DNA from: an archaeon | GTDB taxonomy: Archaea; Nanobdellota; Nanobdellia; SCGC-AAA011-G17; GW2011-AR18 | Reading direction: 5' to 3' | DNA: 18,439 nt | Assembly: GCA_023245565.1 (NCBI GenBank) | Contig: JAHFKB010000019.1 | Coordinates: forward strand, 1-18,439 | Shown here: positions 1 to 9,593 of the stretch, in pieces | Layout of the letters: the number at the start of each line of letters is the position of its first letter | How positions within the stretch are numbered: position 1 is the first letter of the stretch | Notes under the pieces: generated by a model | Databases searched by the model: none | Told to the model about the DNA's origin: nothing | The model's input: the letters and a program-made list of their open reading frames with translations, nothing else | Translations under genes and position numbers: made by a program

Positions 1-2
1 TA

Positions 3-3000
3 GCATTTGCTCCTTTCTGGATATTAATTTTAATTTTAATTAGTATAATTTGGGCTTATAGATTTATAAAATCAGATGATGAAAAAAATGTTTGGACTTT
101 AGGAAATATTATTCTTATATTATTATTAGCAATGGGAATTGGTTTATTGGCTTTTCGTGATATTTTTGAACCAATCTTAAATACAATTTTAGGTAATCCA
201 ATTTTCTTAGCAATATTATTTTTCTTAATACTTTGGGCATTACTTTCTTTTTATAAAACTAATAAAAGAGGTTCTAGTAGTGAAAGTGATTCATCAAGTA
301 ATAGAAGCAGAGGATCTGGAGGAGAACATCCTGAACAAAGGCAAAGAGGAGAAAGAGAAGCAGCAATAGTTGAAGAGAAAAAGAAAAGTAAAAATTTTAG
401 TTTAAAAATAAAAATATATCCAAAATTAAAAGTTTATACTATAGGACAACAAATAACTTTAGATGCAGTTACTAGTAGCTGGTTTAGTGAAGTTACTGGA
501 AATTTTAAATATGACTGGCAAATTGGTGGAAGATTAAATGAAAATCATAAAAGTACAATTTCATATAAAATAGAACCAGAGATTGCACCGCATCCAAGAC
601 AAAAAGTTCAGATTGTAGTCCAAGTTACAGATTTAGATAATCCTAAAAATCAAAAAGTTGCAGTAGAAGAAATAATTATAGAACAATCAACATCAGGTCC
701 AGAACCTATTGCACAGCCTAAAGGTCCTAGAGGTAGAAGAGGAGAAAAACCTGAAGAAAGAGGAAGAGATGATGAAAAAGAAACAAATCCAGATGCTCCT
801 GAATTCTCAGTAGAATTTGTATCTCCAGGACAAGCACCAAAAATATTTACTAGTGATGGAAATTATGATCTGGAAATAAATCAAAGATGCAATTTCAAAC
901 CAAAAATTGATGGAGAAAATAAATTTGGTTATACAATTAAAGTTGATATTAAAAAAAATAGAAAAGATTTAGCAGAATATTACTCAAATAGGGGTTGGGG
1001 ATTTATTAATCCAAAAGTAGAAGGTACAAAAGAAATAATATTTGTATTAAAAAAGAAAAATAAATGGTACCAAAAAAATACAGAAGAAAGCACAATAAAA
1101 ATTACAGTTAATGTAATTGATCAAAATTCTAGTAGTGGAAGAAGAGTACCACCAGATAAACCTTTAGGAAAAACAAAAGACAGTAATAAAGATGATGAAA
1201 ATGAAGATCTAGAAAATCCTAAATTAATATTAGAAGTTATAGACTCAAACAGTATTAAAGAGTTTACTAAAGATGATGATTTTGAAACAAACTTAGATGA
1301 AAAAATTACTTTTAATGCGAAAATACAAGATGCAGATTCAGCAAAATATACTATAGAAATTAAAGATGTAGTAAAAGATAAAGAAGATATTTTCAATTCT
1401 AGTAAGTGGTATTATGGAGCATTTTTAATTCCAAAAACAACAAATAATAAAGAAATTTTATGTATTTTAAAAAGAAAGAAAAAAGGATTAAGTAAATTAA
1501 CTTTCTGGAAAAAGAATAAAAGTGATTCAATACAAATTACTATAAAAGTTTTAGGATCAACACCAAAAGAAAGGAGAGCACCACCAAATAAAAGAGATCC
1601 AAAAGATAATGGATCAGATGAAGCTCCTAAACCTGATAATTCAGAAGGAGAATTAATAATTGAATTTGAATCTTCAGGCCATCCTAAAAAAGAATTTACA
1701 ACAGATGGAAATTACAATCTAAAAGTAAATGAAATTTGTTATATCAAACCAATCTTTAACAGAGAAAATTATAGTCTTAAAATTGGGAAAAATTTTGATG
1801 ATGATAATGATAAATTTTCAGAAGATGAAATATCTTATAGATTCATTCCAAAAGTAGCAGGAGATAAAGAAATATTCTTTAAATTAGTAAAAAAAGAATC
1901 TTGGTACAAAAAATTAGCTCTTTGGAAGAATAAAATTGTAAAGACTATAAGTATAAAAATTAATGTTAGTGATGATGAAACCTCAGATGATTCAGGAATA
2001 ATAAAAATATTAAAGATTACCCCAAATAAAATACCTCAAGACGCAGGCCTTATAACATTAATATTTGAAGGTAAAAATTTAGATATGATAAAAGAATTAG
2101 AATTCTTAAATAAATCTAGATTAAAGGGAAAAATAATTGGCAGAGACAAAGAATTATTAGAAGTCGATATTAATACTTTAAAAGATGAGGATGGAAATGA
2201 CAGAATTGCAAAATTAGGAAAATATTCATTAGACGTTAGAAGTGATATAGGAAATATAATGCTTCATGAAATGTTAGAAATATTGCCTCCTGGAACAACA
2301 CCTCCAAAAGATGATGACGAAGCCCCTAAACCTACAAAAAATATAGAAGATGAATTTAAAATTGAAATAAAAGATTGGCAATCAAACCCAATAGGTGTAT
2401 TTGATAGTAATGGGGGAGAGTTTAGTACAAAACTAAATCAAGAATATGATATATTTATAATTCCAGAGAACTATAATAAAAAAGAATACAAAATAACAGC
2501 AGAATTAAAAGACATTAAAGAAGGAGATAGATTTTCATTTTTAGAAAAAAGAATTGTATTCTCACCAAGAAATTTTGGTAAAGCAAAATATAAAACATTA
2601 GTATTCAAATTAGAAAAAATAAGAAAATTAAAAAATAAAACTCTAAAAGTTATAAAAATTAAAGTAAATTTGGATGAAAAGAAAGAAACTAAAGACGGAA
2701 AACCAATCGTACCAAAAGATAATAAAGCAGATGAAGCTCAGACAAAAACAGGACCTGAATTTAAACTAAAAGTTGATATTGTAAAAAATAATTTTGCAGG
2801 TAGAGAAGAATTAGGTGAATTTGATAATGATAAAGAATTACATTTAGAAGAAGGAAAATCTAATGTATTTTTATTTACACCAATAGTAAAAGGAGCAAAT
2901 ATTTCAGATTATAAAGTAGAAATAACAAAACCTTCAAAAGATAAATCAGATGAATTTTATGAAAATGATGGTGGGGGTTGGACATTAGTTCAAAAATCTC

Positions 3001-6000
3001 CAAAAACAAAAGTAATAACTTGCACATTTAAAGAAAATAAATTCTTTGGTAAAGAATTAGGAAAAATTACAATAACATTAACAGGAGATGATACTCCAAA
3101 GCCTTCTGATGAAGTTCCTAATTTTAAAATACAAGTATTCCAAGGAAAAGATACAATAGGTATATTTGAAAAAAGTGATACTATAGAAATAGAACTAGGA
3201 AAAAATTATGGATTCAAGCTTAATTTTCCAAAAAATAGTAATATAAAAAGTTATTCAGGCGATTTAAAGAAAAAAAATATTAGTAAACCAGATGAATTCC
3301 TTGATAGTTACATAAAAAATCAAGCAGTAGTATTAACACCAAAAAATAATACAGGATTCAAAGAATTAGAATTTATAATTTTCAAAGGTTCAATGCCTAT
3401 ATTTAGAAAAGAAATTAAAAATATAAAATTAACATTAAAAATAAAAGAATCTAAAGGAACTGAACCTCCAAAACAAGATAAAGAATTTAAGATTAAAGTT
3501 TCAAGAGAGGGTACTGAATTTAAAGAATTCAAAGATGATGGAGATTTATTAATAATATTAGATTCAAATTACCAGTTTAAACCAATTTATTTAATTGAGG
3601 AAGATGAAGAAATAAAAATTAAAACAAAAAATATTAAAGATCAAGTAGAAATTATTATAGATTCTAACACATGTAATCTAACTCCTAAAATAGCAGGTGA
3701 AAAAGAAATTACTTATATTTTAAAGAAAAGGGGAATTTTCGGTCAAGTTATTAAGAAAATAAATATAAAGTTATCAGTAAAAAAATTGCAAGAAACTAAA
3801 TCACCTAAAGACAATGAAGTTGAAAATTTCGGAATAAAAGTTTTAGAAGATGGGAATGAATTAAAAGAATTTAAAAATAATAGTGAAATAATAATAATTA
3901 AAGACAAAAAATATAATTTTTTACCAATACCAAAAATAAATACAGGAAAATATAAGATAGGAGTTGAATATAAAAATATCCAAGATGATGATTTTAAAAT
4001 AATCAATAGTAATGAATTTAATGTAGATGGTGTTGATTTAATACCAAAAGTAGAAACAGATAAAGAAATTACATATATATTTTTAGAAATAAATAAAGGC
4101 TATGGTTTTAACAAAGAAGTAAAAAGAATTACTTTGAAATTATTAATGAAAGATCAAAATAAACCATGGACTGAAATTACAGTAACAGACGATAAAAATA
4201 AAATATTATTAAAAAGCAAAGATCAATTTATAGATCTACCTGAGCCAATTCTAGTAAACCAAAAAATAAAAATCATAGCTAATGCTAGTTATGGATATTT
4301 AGTAAGAAATGATAGTGTTATTGGTAATAAAGGATTAACTCGTTTAACAAATAGCAATAACTATGAATACATTTCTTCAACACCAGGTAAAAAAGATTTA
4401 GAATTTAAATTTTACGGAACAAAGCTTGGAAATGTTGATGGAACAAAATTACCAGAAAAATATGTGATACTTTCTATAAATGTAATAGAATCAAATAATA
4501 ATCCAAAAATAGAAGTACAAGATGAATCTACAGGAAATGTTTTACAAATTGCAACAGATAAAGAATATGAATTAAACAATATTAAAGTTGGACAAGAAAT
4601 TTCATTCATACCTAAGTACTCTGGAAATTATAGATACTTTAGGATAAAAACTAAGACTAATATATATAAAGAAGATTTAATAGTTGAAAAACAAAATTAT
4701 AGTAATGGATCTGAAGGACCAATAAATTATACCTTTAACATTCCAGGTGAAAAAGTAATAAATTTCAAAATTACTGGAGCCCCAACAGATAAAGAAGTAA
4801 TTATTACTGCAAAAATTAATGTAATTGATGACAAAAAAGCACAATTCAGAATAAATATAATAAAATCAGAAAAAGGAAAGAAAATACCTAAATTAAGTAC
4901 AAAAGATTCAACAAAATTAGAAATAGAAGAAGGAGATACTTACCTATTCGAAGCTATTGAAGATAATGGAAAAATAGAGGACTATAATGTCGAAATTATT
5001 AGTACAAATAAAAAATTCAAATTTGCAAAAAAACAACATACTGGTGTTGGCATTTTCAAAACATTATTTAAACATAAAGTAATATGTAAATTTGAAAAGA
5101 AAAAAGGAAAAGAAAAAATCCCTCAAATAGTTATAGATATTAATGTAATTCCAAAAGGAAGTAAAGATCCAAAAATATTTGTACAAGATGCTGGTGGAAC
5201 TATAATTCAAGAACCAACAAATGAAAATTTCACATTAAAAGAAAAAATAAAAGTTGGTGACATTATAGCTTTCTTGCCATTCAACAATCAAGATTATCCT
5301 GGATTTGGAATAGTTGATACTTATCCTTATTTGGGTATCTCTAAATCAGAAGGATTAGAACAAGTAGGATTCCCAAATTCAAGAGAAATATTATTTACAC
5401 CAAAAACACCAGGAAAACAAAAATTACAATTTAGGTTTAGTGGTCTTCCAGCACCAGGTGAAGTTGGATTAAAATCAAAGAGTATAGATGTAACTATAGA
5501 AGTTATAGAAGAAGATAACAATTTCACAATAAAAGTCTTTGATAAAGCAAGATTACTTTTAGCAGCACCATCATCAAATGATATAAACATAAAACAGAAA
5601 ATAAAAGTTGGTGAAACAATATACATAGCACCTGATTTTAGTGAAGGTCTATCTATTTCTCAACTTAATCCATTAGTATCAGGAGATAATTTAGGAAAAC
5701 ATAATCCAGCAGACACAGAATTTGAGTTTACTTCAAATACACCAGGTAAAAAAAGCTTAAGATTTATATGTTATAAAAAAGGCGTATCAAATGAAGGACC
5801 AAAAGCAATTAATATAAACTTTGAAGTTATAGAAGAAGATAATCCTAAAATAATAGTTTTAGATAAAGTAGGAAATAGAATTCATGACCCAACAGATGAA
5901 AATTTCGAATTAAAATTAAAACTAAATCAAGAAATTTATTTTGTTCCAATATTTACTAAAGAATTAGTTAAATTAGAGAATGGATTAACTGGTAGTAGAA

Positions 6001-7556
6001 CACTTGCCGGAGATATAATAAAAAAAGATAGAGAAAATTCAATAAAATTCCAAGCTAATTCAAAAGGTAAAAGAATAATAAATTTATTATTCTATGATAA
6101 ATCTAACAAATTAAGATTTGAAATTAAAGCAAATATAGAAGTAGAAGAAAATCAAGAAATAAAAATTACAAGTCCAATAACAAGAGAGGTATCTGAAAAA
6201 AATCCTCTAGAAATAAATTTAAATGATTCTATAAAATTAGAAGTAAATAGTAATGGTAAGGTAATGTGGTTTTATTCTGTAGGTTATAGTAGGGATAAAA
6301 ATAGAAAGAATTATATGCTTGGATTAGGAAAAAGATTAGATTTCAATATAAAAGAACGATTCTTAGAAGGAAGTCATACAATATTTGCAGAATTACAAGA
6401 TGAAGATGGAGAAAAATTAGCTGAAGATTACATCTGGATAAAGGTAGTAGACAATAATAAAAAATTAAAGATTATAAGTCCAACAACAAGAGAAATATCA
6501 AAAAGTGTTCCACTAATTTTAAAACTAGGTGAAAATTTTACATTAGAAGCAGAATCAAAATTAGACTACCCAGTATGGAGCATAAGTGAAGGACATATAG
6601 AAAAACCACCCATAAATATTGATGCTATAAGAATTTTCGGAAATGGTAAAAAAATAGAAGTATCAAATACTAAGAAAAATTTTACTCAAGGAGAATATAC
6701 CATATTTGCAGAAGTACAAGATAAAGATGAAAAAGTGTTAGCTCAAGATCACATATGGATAAATTTAATTGAAGGTGAAGAAGATCCAGAAATAAAAATC
6801 ACAAAAGTAGATGGAAAAGAAGTTTCTTTGCTAAGTTTTGAAAGAGGAACATATACAAAACCACTAAATTCAACAATAAAATTAGAAGCAGAAATAAATT
6901 CAAAGAAACATAATTTAATATGGGTTTTAGAAAAACCAGATAAAGAAAAAGAATTCTTAGGTGAAGGTAAAAAAATAGACGCAACATTCGCAACAACATA
7001 TTATGAACCTGGAAATTATAAAATAGCAATATTTGCAGAAAAAAATAATAAAAAAGTAATGACTCTAGACAATAAACAAGTATTATTAGATGTAATAAAT
7101 TTAACATTAACAATGCCAAATAAGTTTAAAGAAGAAATAAAAAATATTACAAGAACTATAAATTTAGAAAAATCAAATATATTAGCTTTAAGAGAAGAAA
7201 TTAATAAGAAAACAATAGATAAGAAAAAGATAGATAAAATATTATTAAATATATCAGAATTAGAAAAAAAAATAGTATATGTAAATGGAACAAGAATTTT
7301 AAAAAGTGGTTTAATAAAAGAATTACTAGATAAAATACAATCAGTACCAGACTCTAACACAAAACAATTAATTTTACAAGCCATTGAAATAATTAAAACA
7401 TCTATAAATCCATGGATTACAAGCATAAAGACTTCTTTAGATAATCCAACACCAACAAATGTCAAGCATATAAAACATATAATAGATAATATATTATTAG
7501 AAGAAAGAATAGGAATAATAACTAAAAGAATTGAATTATTAGATCAAATTAACTAA
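3..7556 (+). CDS. Giant membrane-anchored protein with tandem Ig-like repeats (5' end beyond the window)
   Basis: The frame is open from base 3 to the TAA at 7554-7556, giving 2517 visible codons. The first ATG (132) falls in the middle of a hydrophobic segment, so the true start lies upstream. Three hydrophobic segments are visible (about bases 9-62, 93-160 and 198-254), then a Ser/Arg/Glu-rich linker, then about 18-19 beta-rich units of 103-145 residues, and from about base 7100 a charged helical domain of about 150 residues. Residue numbers in related entries count from the ATG at 132. Each unit opens with a strand like EFKIKV or NPKIEV and closes with a strand like KEITYILKK followed by ITIKINV, the pattern expected of Ig/PKD-type beta sandwiches. 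The protein is rich in Lys, Glu, Asp and Asn and poor in Cys. I recognise no enzyme motif. By architecture it may be a giant surface or adhesion protein, but this is inference. It converges on fen1 with an 8-base overlap. Confidence 0.85.
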   Translation, partial: AFAPFWILILILISIIWAYRFIKSDDEKNVWTLGNIILILLLAMGIGLLAFRDIFEPILNTILGNPIFLAILFFLILWALLSFYKTNKRGSSSESDSSSNRSRGSGGEHPEQRQRGEREAAIVEEKKKSKNFSLKIKIYPKLKVYTIGQQITLDAVTSSWFSEVTGNFKYDWQIGGRLNENHKSTISYKIEPEIAPHPRQKVQIVVQVTDLDNPKNQKVAVEEIIIEQSTSGPEPIAQPKGPRGRRGEKPEERGRDDEKETNPDAPEFSVEFVSPGQAPKIFTSDGNYDLEINQRCNFKPKIDGENKFGYTIKVDIKKNRKDLAEYYSNRGWGFINPKVEGTKEIIFVLKKKNKWYQKNTEESTIKITVNVIDQNSSSGRRVPPDKPLGKTKDSNKDDENEDLENPKLILEVIDSNSIKEFTKDDDFETNLDEKITFNAKIQDADSAKYTIEIKDVVKDKEDIFNSSKWYYGAFLIPKTTNNKEILCILKRKKKGLSKLTFWKKNKSDSIQITIKVLGSTPKERRAPPNKRDPKDNGSDEAPKPDNSEGELIIEFESSGHPKKEFTTDGNYNLKVNEICYIKPIFNRENYSLKIGKNFDDDNDKFSEDEISYRFIPKVAGDKEIFFKLVKKESWYKKLALWKNKIVKTISIKINVSDDETSDDSGIIKILKITPNKIPQDAGLITLIFEGKNLDMIKELEFLNKSRLKGKIIGRDKELLEVDINTLKDEDGNDRIAKLGKYSLDVRSDIGNIMLHEMLEILPPGTTPPKDDDEAPKPTKNIEDEFKIEIKDWQSNPIGVFDSNGGEFSTKLNQEYDIFIIPENYNKKEYKITAELKDIKEGDRFSFLEKRIVFSPRNFGKAKYKTLVFKLEKIRKLKNKTLKVIKIKVNLDEKKETKDGKPIVPKDNKADEAQTKTGPEFKLKVDIVKNNFAGREELGEFDNDKELHLEEGKSNVFLFTPIVKGANISDYKVEITKPSKDKSDEFYENDGGGWTLVQKSPKTKVITCTFKENKFFGKELGKITITLTGDDTPKPSDEVPNFKIQVFQGKDTIGIFEKSDTIEIELGKNYGFKLNFPKNSNIKSYSGDLKKKNISKPDEFLDSYIKNQAVVLTPKNNTGFKELEFIIFKGSMPIFRKEIKNIKLTLKIKESKGTEPPKQDKEFKIKVSREGTEFKEFKDDGDLLIILDSNYQFKPIYLIEEDEEIKIKTKNIKDQVEIIIDSNTCNLTPKIAGEKEITYILKKRGIFGQVIKKINIKLSVKKLQETKSPKDNEVENFGIKVLEDGNELKEFKNNSEIIIIKDKKYNFLPIPKINTGKYKIGVEYKNIQDDDFKIINSNEFNVDGVDLIPKVETDKEITYIFLEINKGYGFNKEVKRITLKLLMKDQNKPWTEITVTDDKNKILLKSKDQFIDLPEPILVNQKIKIIANASYGYLVRNDSVIGNKGLTRLTNSNNYEYISSTPGKKDLEFKFYGTKLGNVDGTKLPEKYVILSINVIESNNNPKIEVQDESTGNVLQIATDKEYELNNIKVGQEISFIPKYSGNYRYFRIKTKTNIYKEDLIVEKQNYSNGSEGPINYTFNIPGEKVINFKITGAPTDKEVIITAKINVIDDKKAQFRINIIKSEKGKKIPKLSTKDSTKLEIEEGDTYLFEAIEDNGKIEDYNVEIISTNKKFKFAKKQHTGVGIFKTLFKHKVICKFEKKKGKEKIPQIVIDINVIPKGSKDPKIFVQDAGGTIIQEPTNENFTLKEKIKVGDIIAFLPFNNQDYPGFGIVDTYPYLGISKSEGLEQVGFPNSREILFTPKTPGKQKLQFRFSGLPAPGEVGLKSKSIDVTIEVIEEDNNFTIKVFDKARLLLAAPSSNDINIKQKIKVGETIYIAPDFSEGLSISQLNPLVSGDNLGKHNPADTEFEFTSNTPGKKSLRFICYKKGVSNEGPKAININFEVIEEDNPKIIVLDKVGNRIHDPTDENFELKLKLNQEIYFVPIFTKELVKLENGLTGSRTLAGDIIKKDRENSIKFQANSKGKRIINLLFYDKSNKLRFEIKANIEVEENQEIKITSPITREVSEKNPLEINLNDSIKLEVNSNGKVMWFYSVGYSRDKNRKNYMLGLGKRLDFNIKERFLEGSHTIFAELQDEDGEKLAEDYIWIKVVDNNKKLKIISPTTREISKSVPLILKLGENFTLEAESKLDYPVWSISEGHIEKPPINIDAIRIFGNGKKIEVSNTKKNFTQGEYTIFAEVQDKDEKVLAQDHIWINLIEGEEDPEIKITKVDGKEVSLLSFERGTYTKPLNSTIKLEAEINSKKHNLIWVLEKPDKEKEFLGEGKKIDATFATTYYEPGNYKIAIFAEKNNKKVMTLDNKQVLLDVINLTLTMPNKFKEEIKNITRTINLEKSNILALREEINKKTIDKKKIDKILLNISELEKKIVYVNGTRILKSGLIKELLDKIQSVPDSNTKQLILQAIEIIKTSINPWITSIKTSLDNPTPTNVKHIKHIIDNILLEERIGIITKRIELLDQIN
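396..7100 (+). repeat. Tandem beta-sandwich (Ig/PKD/TIG-like) protein repeats
   Basis: Repeat units in the giant protein begin near residues 88, 222, 360, 505, 622, 740, 875, 996, 1116, 1231, 1346, 1456, 1570, 1679, 1795, 1904, 2008, 2111 and 2218, counted from the ATG at 132. The shared pattern is a starting strand, a short acidic loop ending in Phe (EFTKDDDF, EFTTDGN, EFKDDGD), a Lys/Asn-Phe-Pro strand (CNFKPKI, YQFKPIY, ISFIPKY), a Gly-Lys-Lys/Glu turn (GKKDLEF, GEKEITY) and a final ITIKV-type strand. The unit at about 622 looks like an IPT/TIG domain (KITPNKIP, then FEGKNL). Units in the first half are joined by disordered Pro/Lys/Asp linkers containing DEAPKP; later units are shorter and close-packed. 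The repeats are visible only at protein level. Exact borders need structure prediction. Confidence 0.75.
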
Positions 7557-8577
7557 AGAACTCTCCTAATCCCTTTTGTCCAGTATTTTTATTCTCATCT
7601 TTATATTTTTGTAATAAACTATTTATTCTTTCTAAGTTAAATTCATGCTCAACAACTAATACTTCTCTAACCTTATCTTCATTAATATCATTAAATTTTA
7701 AATTAATATTTTTCTCATAAGGTAAATTAGCAAATAAATCATAAATTTCTCTCCAATTAAAATCAACATTTAAACTATTAAATAATTTATCAAAAGAATT
7801 AACATCTTTATAATCTTTAACTAATTTCAAAGCTTTTTTAGCACCAATTCCCTTAACACCACCAACATTAAAATCAGTTCCAGTTAATATGCCTAAAGCA
7901 ATTAATTGATCTTGATTTAATTCTAAAGAATCTAAAACTTCATTTAATTCAACTAATTCTAAAAATGTAAAAACAGTTTTACCACCCCTAATCTTTCTTT
8001 TCTGGCTTAAAGTTAAATTTCTAATTAACCTAGGAGCTCCAAATAATATTGAATCATAATCCTGAGAAGCAGCAAAATCAACTAATTTATTTTTACACAT
8101 ATAAGCAACTTGTCCTTCAGCTTCACTAGGTGCTTGCACATAAGGAATGCCCATAGCTTCTAATAATAATTTACTCTCTTTAATCATTTCATCATTTAAT
8201 CTCATAAATTGTCTACTATACTTATACATATCATCTATATTTTCCTCATTAACAGCTTCTTTATACATTTGTTCAGCATAAACTTTTCTATCACTTCTAT
8301 TTTGATTTTCTTTAAACTTTAATTTAGGTGCTACTCCATCAAAAACATAAACTAATTTTATTCCTTTACCCATTAAATTTAAGCTTCTAGAAAATAATCC
8401 TTGTAAATGAGAGGTAACTCTTCCTTTTGAATCCATTAAATAATTTCCATCTTGTCCCCTTATAGAACTTAAAAATTGATATAAAGTATTAAAAGCATCT
8501 ACAGCAACAACTTTGTTTTTCAAATAATTAAAATCAATTTCCTTTCTTTCAATTATATTTCCTAAATCAACACCCAT
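7549..8577 (-). CDS. fen: Flap endonuclease 1 (FEN-1)
   Basis: This structure-specific nuclease removes 5' flaps during Okazaki fragment maturation and base excision repair. Its 342 residues match the usual archaeal FEN-1 length (about 330-345). The N-domain starts MGVDLGN, and the acidic metal ligands are in place: D27 (AVDAFN), D80 (VFDG), E152 and E154 (PSEAEGQ), D173 and D175 (SQDYDS), and D235 (GTDFN). The last is followed by the Gly-rich helix-hairpin-helix GGVKGIGAKKAL. The C-terminus ends with a PIP box for PCNA, Q334-K-G-L-G-E-F-F341. The start is fixed by the conserved MGVDLGN; a GTGAT sequence matching the archaeal Shine-Dalgarno lies three bases upstream. The gene overlaps the giant gene tail-to-tail by 8 bases and diverges from the aminopeptidase gene across 45 bases. 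Identification is secure. Confidence 0.96.
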   Translation of the reverse strand: MGVDLGNIIERKEIDFNYLKNKVVAVDAFNTLYQFLSSIRGQDGNYLMDSKGRVTSHLQGLFSRSLNLMGKGIKLVYVFDGVAPKLKFKENQNRSDRKVYAEQMYKEAVNEENIDDMYKYSRQFMRLNDEMIKESKLLLEAMGIPYVQAPSEAEGQVAYMCKNKLVDFAASQDYDSILFGAPRLIRNLTLSQKRKIRGGKTVFTFLELVELNEVLDSLELNQDQLIALGILTGTDFNVGGVKGIGAKKALKLVKDYKDVNSFDKLFNSLNVDFNWREIYDLFANLPYEKNINLKFNDINEDKVREVLVVEHEFNLERINSLLQKYKDENKNTGQKGLGEFFS

Positions 8578-8602
8578 AAAATCACAAGCTTTTTAACTAC
8601 AA

Positions 8603-8618
8603 TCTAAAATATAAATTT
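8603..8618 (-). promoter_or_regulatory. Candidate TATA box for fen in the divergent spacer
   Basis: Read on the minus strand, the 45-base spacer between fen and the aminopeptidase gene contains aaatttatatttta, centred about 35 bases ahead of the fen ATG. That would place the transcript start roughly 8-10 bases upstream of the start codon, close to the GTGAT motif. The aminopeptidase side has only a weak match (tttttaac, 8590-8598) at the expected -26 distance. This is inferred from composition and spacing in an AT-rich background. Confidence 0.35.
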
Positions 8619-8622
8619 AACC

Positions 8623-9516
8623 ATGGAATCAGAATTAGAATTATGGAAAAAATCTGGAAAAATAGCTTCTGAAGCACGTGAATATGGTAAAGAATTATTA
8701 AAAGAAAATGCAAATTTCTTAGATATATCAAATAAAATAGAAGAATTTATTGCAAAAAAACAAGGTAAACCTGGATTTCCAGTTCAAATTTCATTAAATA
8801 GTTTAGCAGCACACTACACACCTTTTCCAGAAGACAAAAGTGTTTTACAAAAAGGAGATTTAGTAAAATTAGATCTAGGAGTTCATATTGAAGGTTATAT
8901 TGGAGACACAGCTTTAACACATGAAGTTTCTACAAATAAAAATCAAGATTTAATTAAAGCAAGTAAAGAAGCATTAAATGAAGCAATAAAATTATGCAAG
9001 CCAGGAGTAAAAGTTTGTGAAATAGGAGAAGTAGTAAATGAGACAATAAATTCTTTTGGTTTTAAACCAATAAAAAATCTTTCAGGACATAAAGTAGATC
9101 GTTATATTTTACACTCTAATATTTCAATTCCAAATTTTAATAATGGAGATAAAACAAAATTAGAAGAAGGTATGGTTATAGCAATAGAACCTTTTGCAAC
9201 TACAGGTTTAGGTTTAGTAAAAGAAGGAAAACTTTCTAGTAATTATAGATTACATAATCCAAAACCAGTTCGTGATCCAATAAGCAGAGAAGTTTTAAAG
9301 TTTATAGAAAAAGAATTTTCAACTTTACCATTTGCAAAGAGATATTTATTAGTAAAATTCCCATTATCAAAAGTGAATTTTGCTTTAAGTAATTTAGAAA
9401 AACAAAATATAGTTTATCAATATCCCCAGCTTCCAGAAAAACAAGAAGACTGTTTGGTATCTCAGCATGAACACACAATTTACATTACAGATCCTGCAAT
9501 TGTTTTAACAAAATAA
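8623..9516 (+). CDS. map: Methionine aminopeptidase, type 2
   Basis: This metalloenzyme removes the initiator methionine from new proteins in the cytoplasm. Its 297 residues match the usual archaeal MetAP-2 length. The pita-bread fold motifs are in order: H64 in AAHYTP, metal ligands D84 (KLDLGVH) and D95 (IGDTALT), H156 in the signature NLSGHKVDRYILH followed by IPN, E189 (AIEPFAT) and E283 (SQHEHT). The winged-helix insert typical of type 2 enzymes occupies about residues 208-276. The ATG at 8623 gives a start MESELELWKKSGKIASE that aligns with the normal family N-terminus. No Shine-Dalgarno is visible, so the transcript may be leaderless. It diverges from fen. The 3' end faces a GC-rich inverted repeat. 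Identification is secure. Confidence 0.96.
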   Translation: MESELELWKKSGKIASEAREYGKELLKENANFLDISNKIEEFIAKKQGKPGFPVQISLNSLAAHYTPFPEDKSVLQKGDLVKLDLGVHIEGYIGDTALTHEVSTNKNQDLIKASKEALNEAIKLCKPGVKVCEIGEVVNETINSFGFKPIKNLSGHKVDRYILHSNISIPNFNNGDKTKLEEGMVIAIEPFATTGLGLVKEGKLSSNYRLHNPKPVRDPISREVLKFIEKEFSTLPFAKRYLLVKFPLSKVNFALSNLEKQNIVYQYPQLPEKQEDCLVSQHEHTIYITDPAIVLTK

Positions 9517-9523
9517 TTCTACC

Positions 9524-9567
9524 CCTACATTTTAATAAAAAACACAATATTTATATATTTGTAGGGG
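9524..9567. repeat. GC-rich inverted repeat in convergent intergenic region
   Basis: The arms cccctaca (9524-9531) and tgtagggg (9560-9567) are perfect complements separated by 28 AT-rich bases. They lie eight bases beyond the stop of the aminopeptidase gene and 27 bases before the stop of the small membrane gene arriving from the other strand. The loop has no run of T directly after the stem, so this is not a classical terminator. A bidirectional transcription-end or RNA-processing signal, or a protein-binding site, is possible. G/C runs of this kind are rare in this window. Confidence 0.35.
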
Positions 9568-9593
9568 CAAGATTTTATTATTAATAAAAAATA

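Noticed and set aside
132..134. ATG at 132 as the start of the giant gene
   Set aside because: The frame stays open for 43 more codons to the left edge, encodes another hydrophobic segment, and this ATG lies inside a membrane helix.
7016..7465. 149-codon minus-strand frame inside the giant gene
   Set aside because: Antisense of Lys/Asn-rich coding sequence gives a Phe/Ser/Ile-rich frame by chance; similar shadows occur elsewhere in the same gene.
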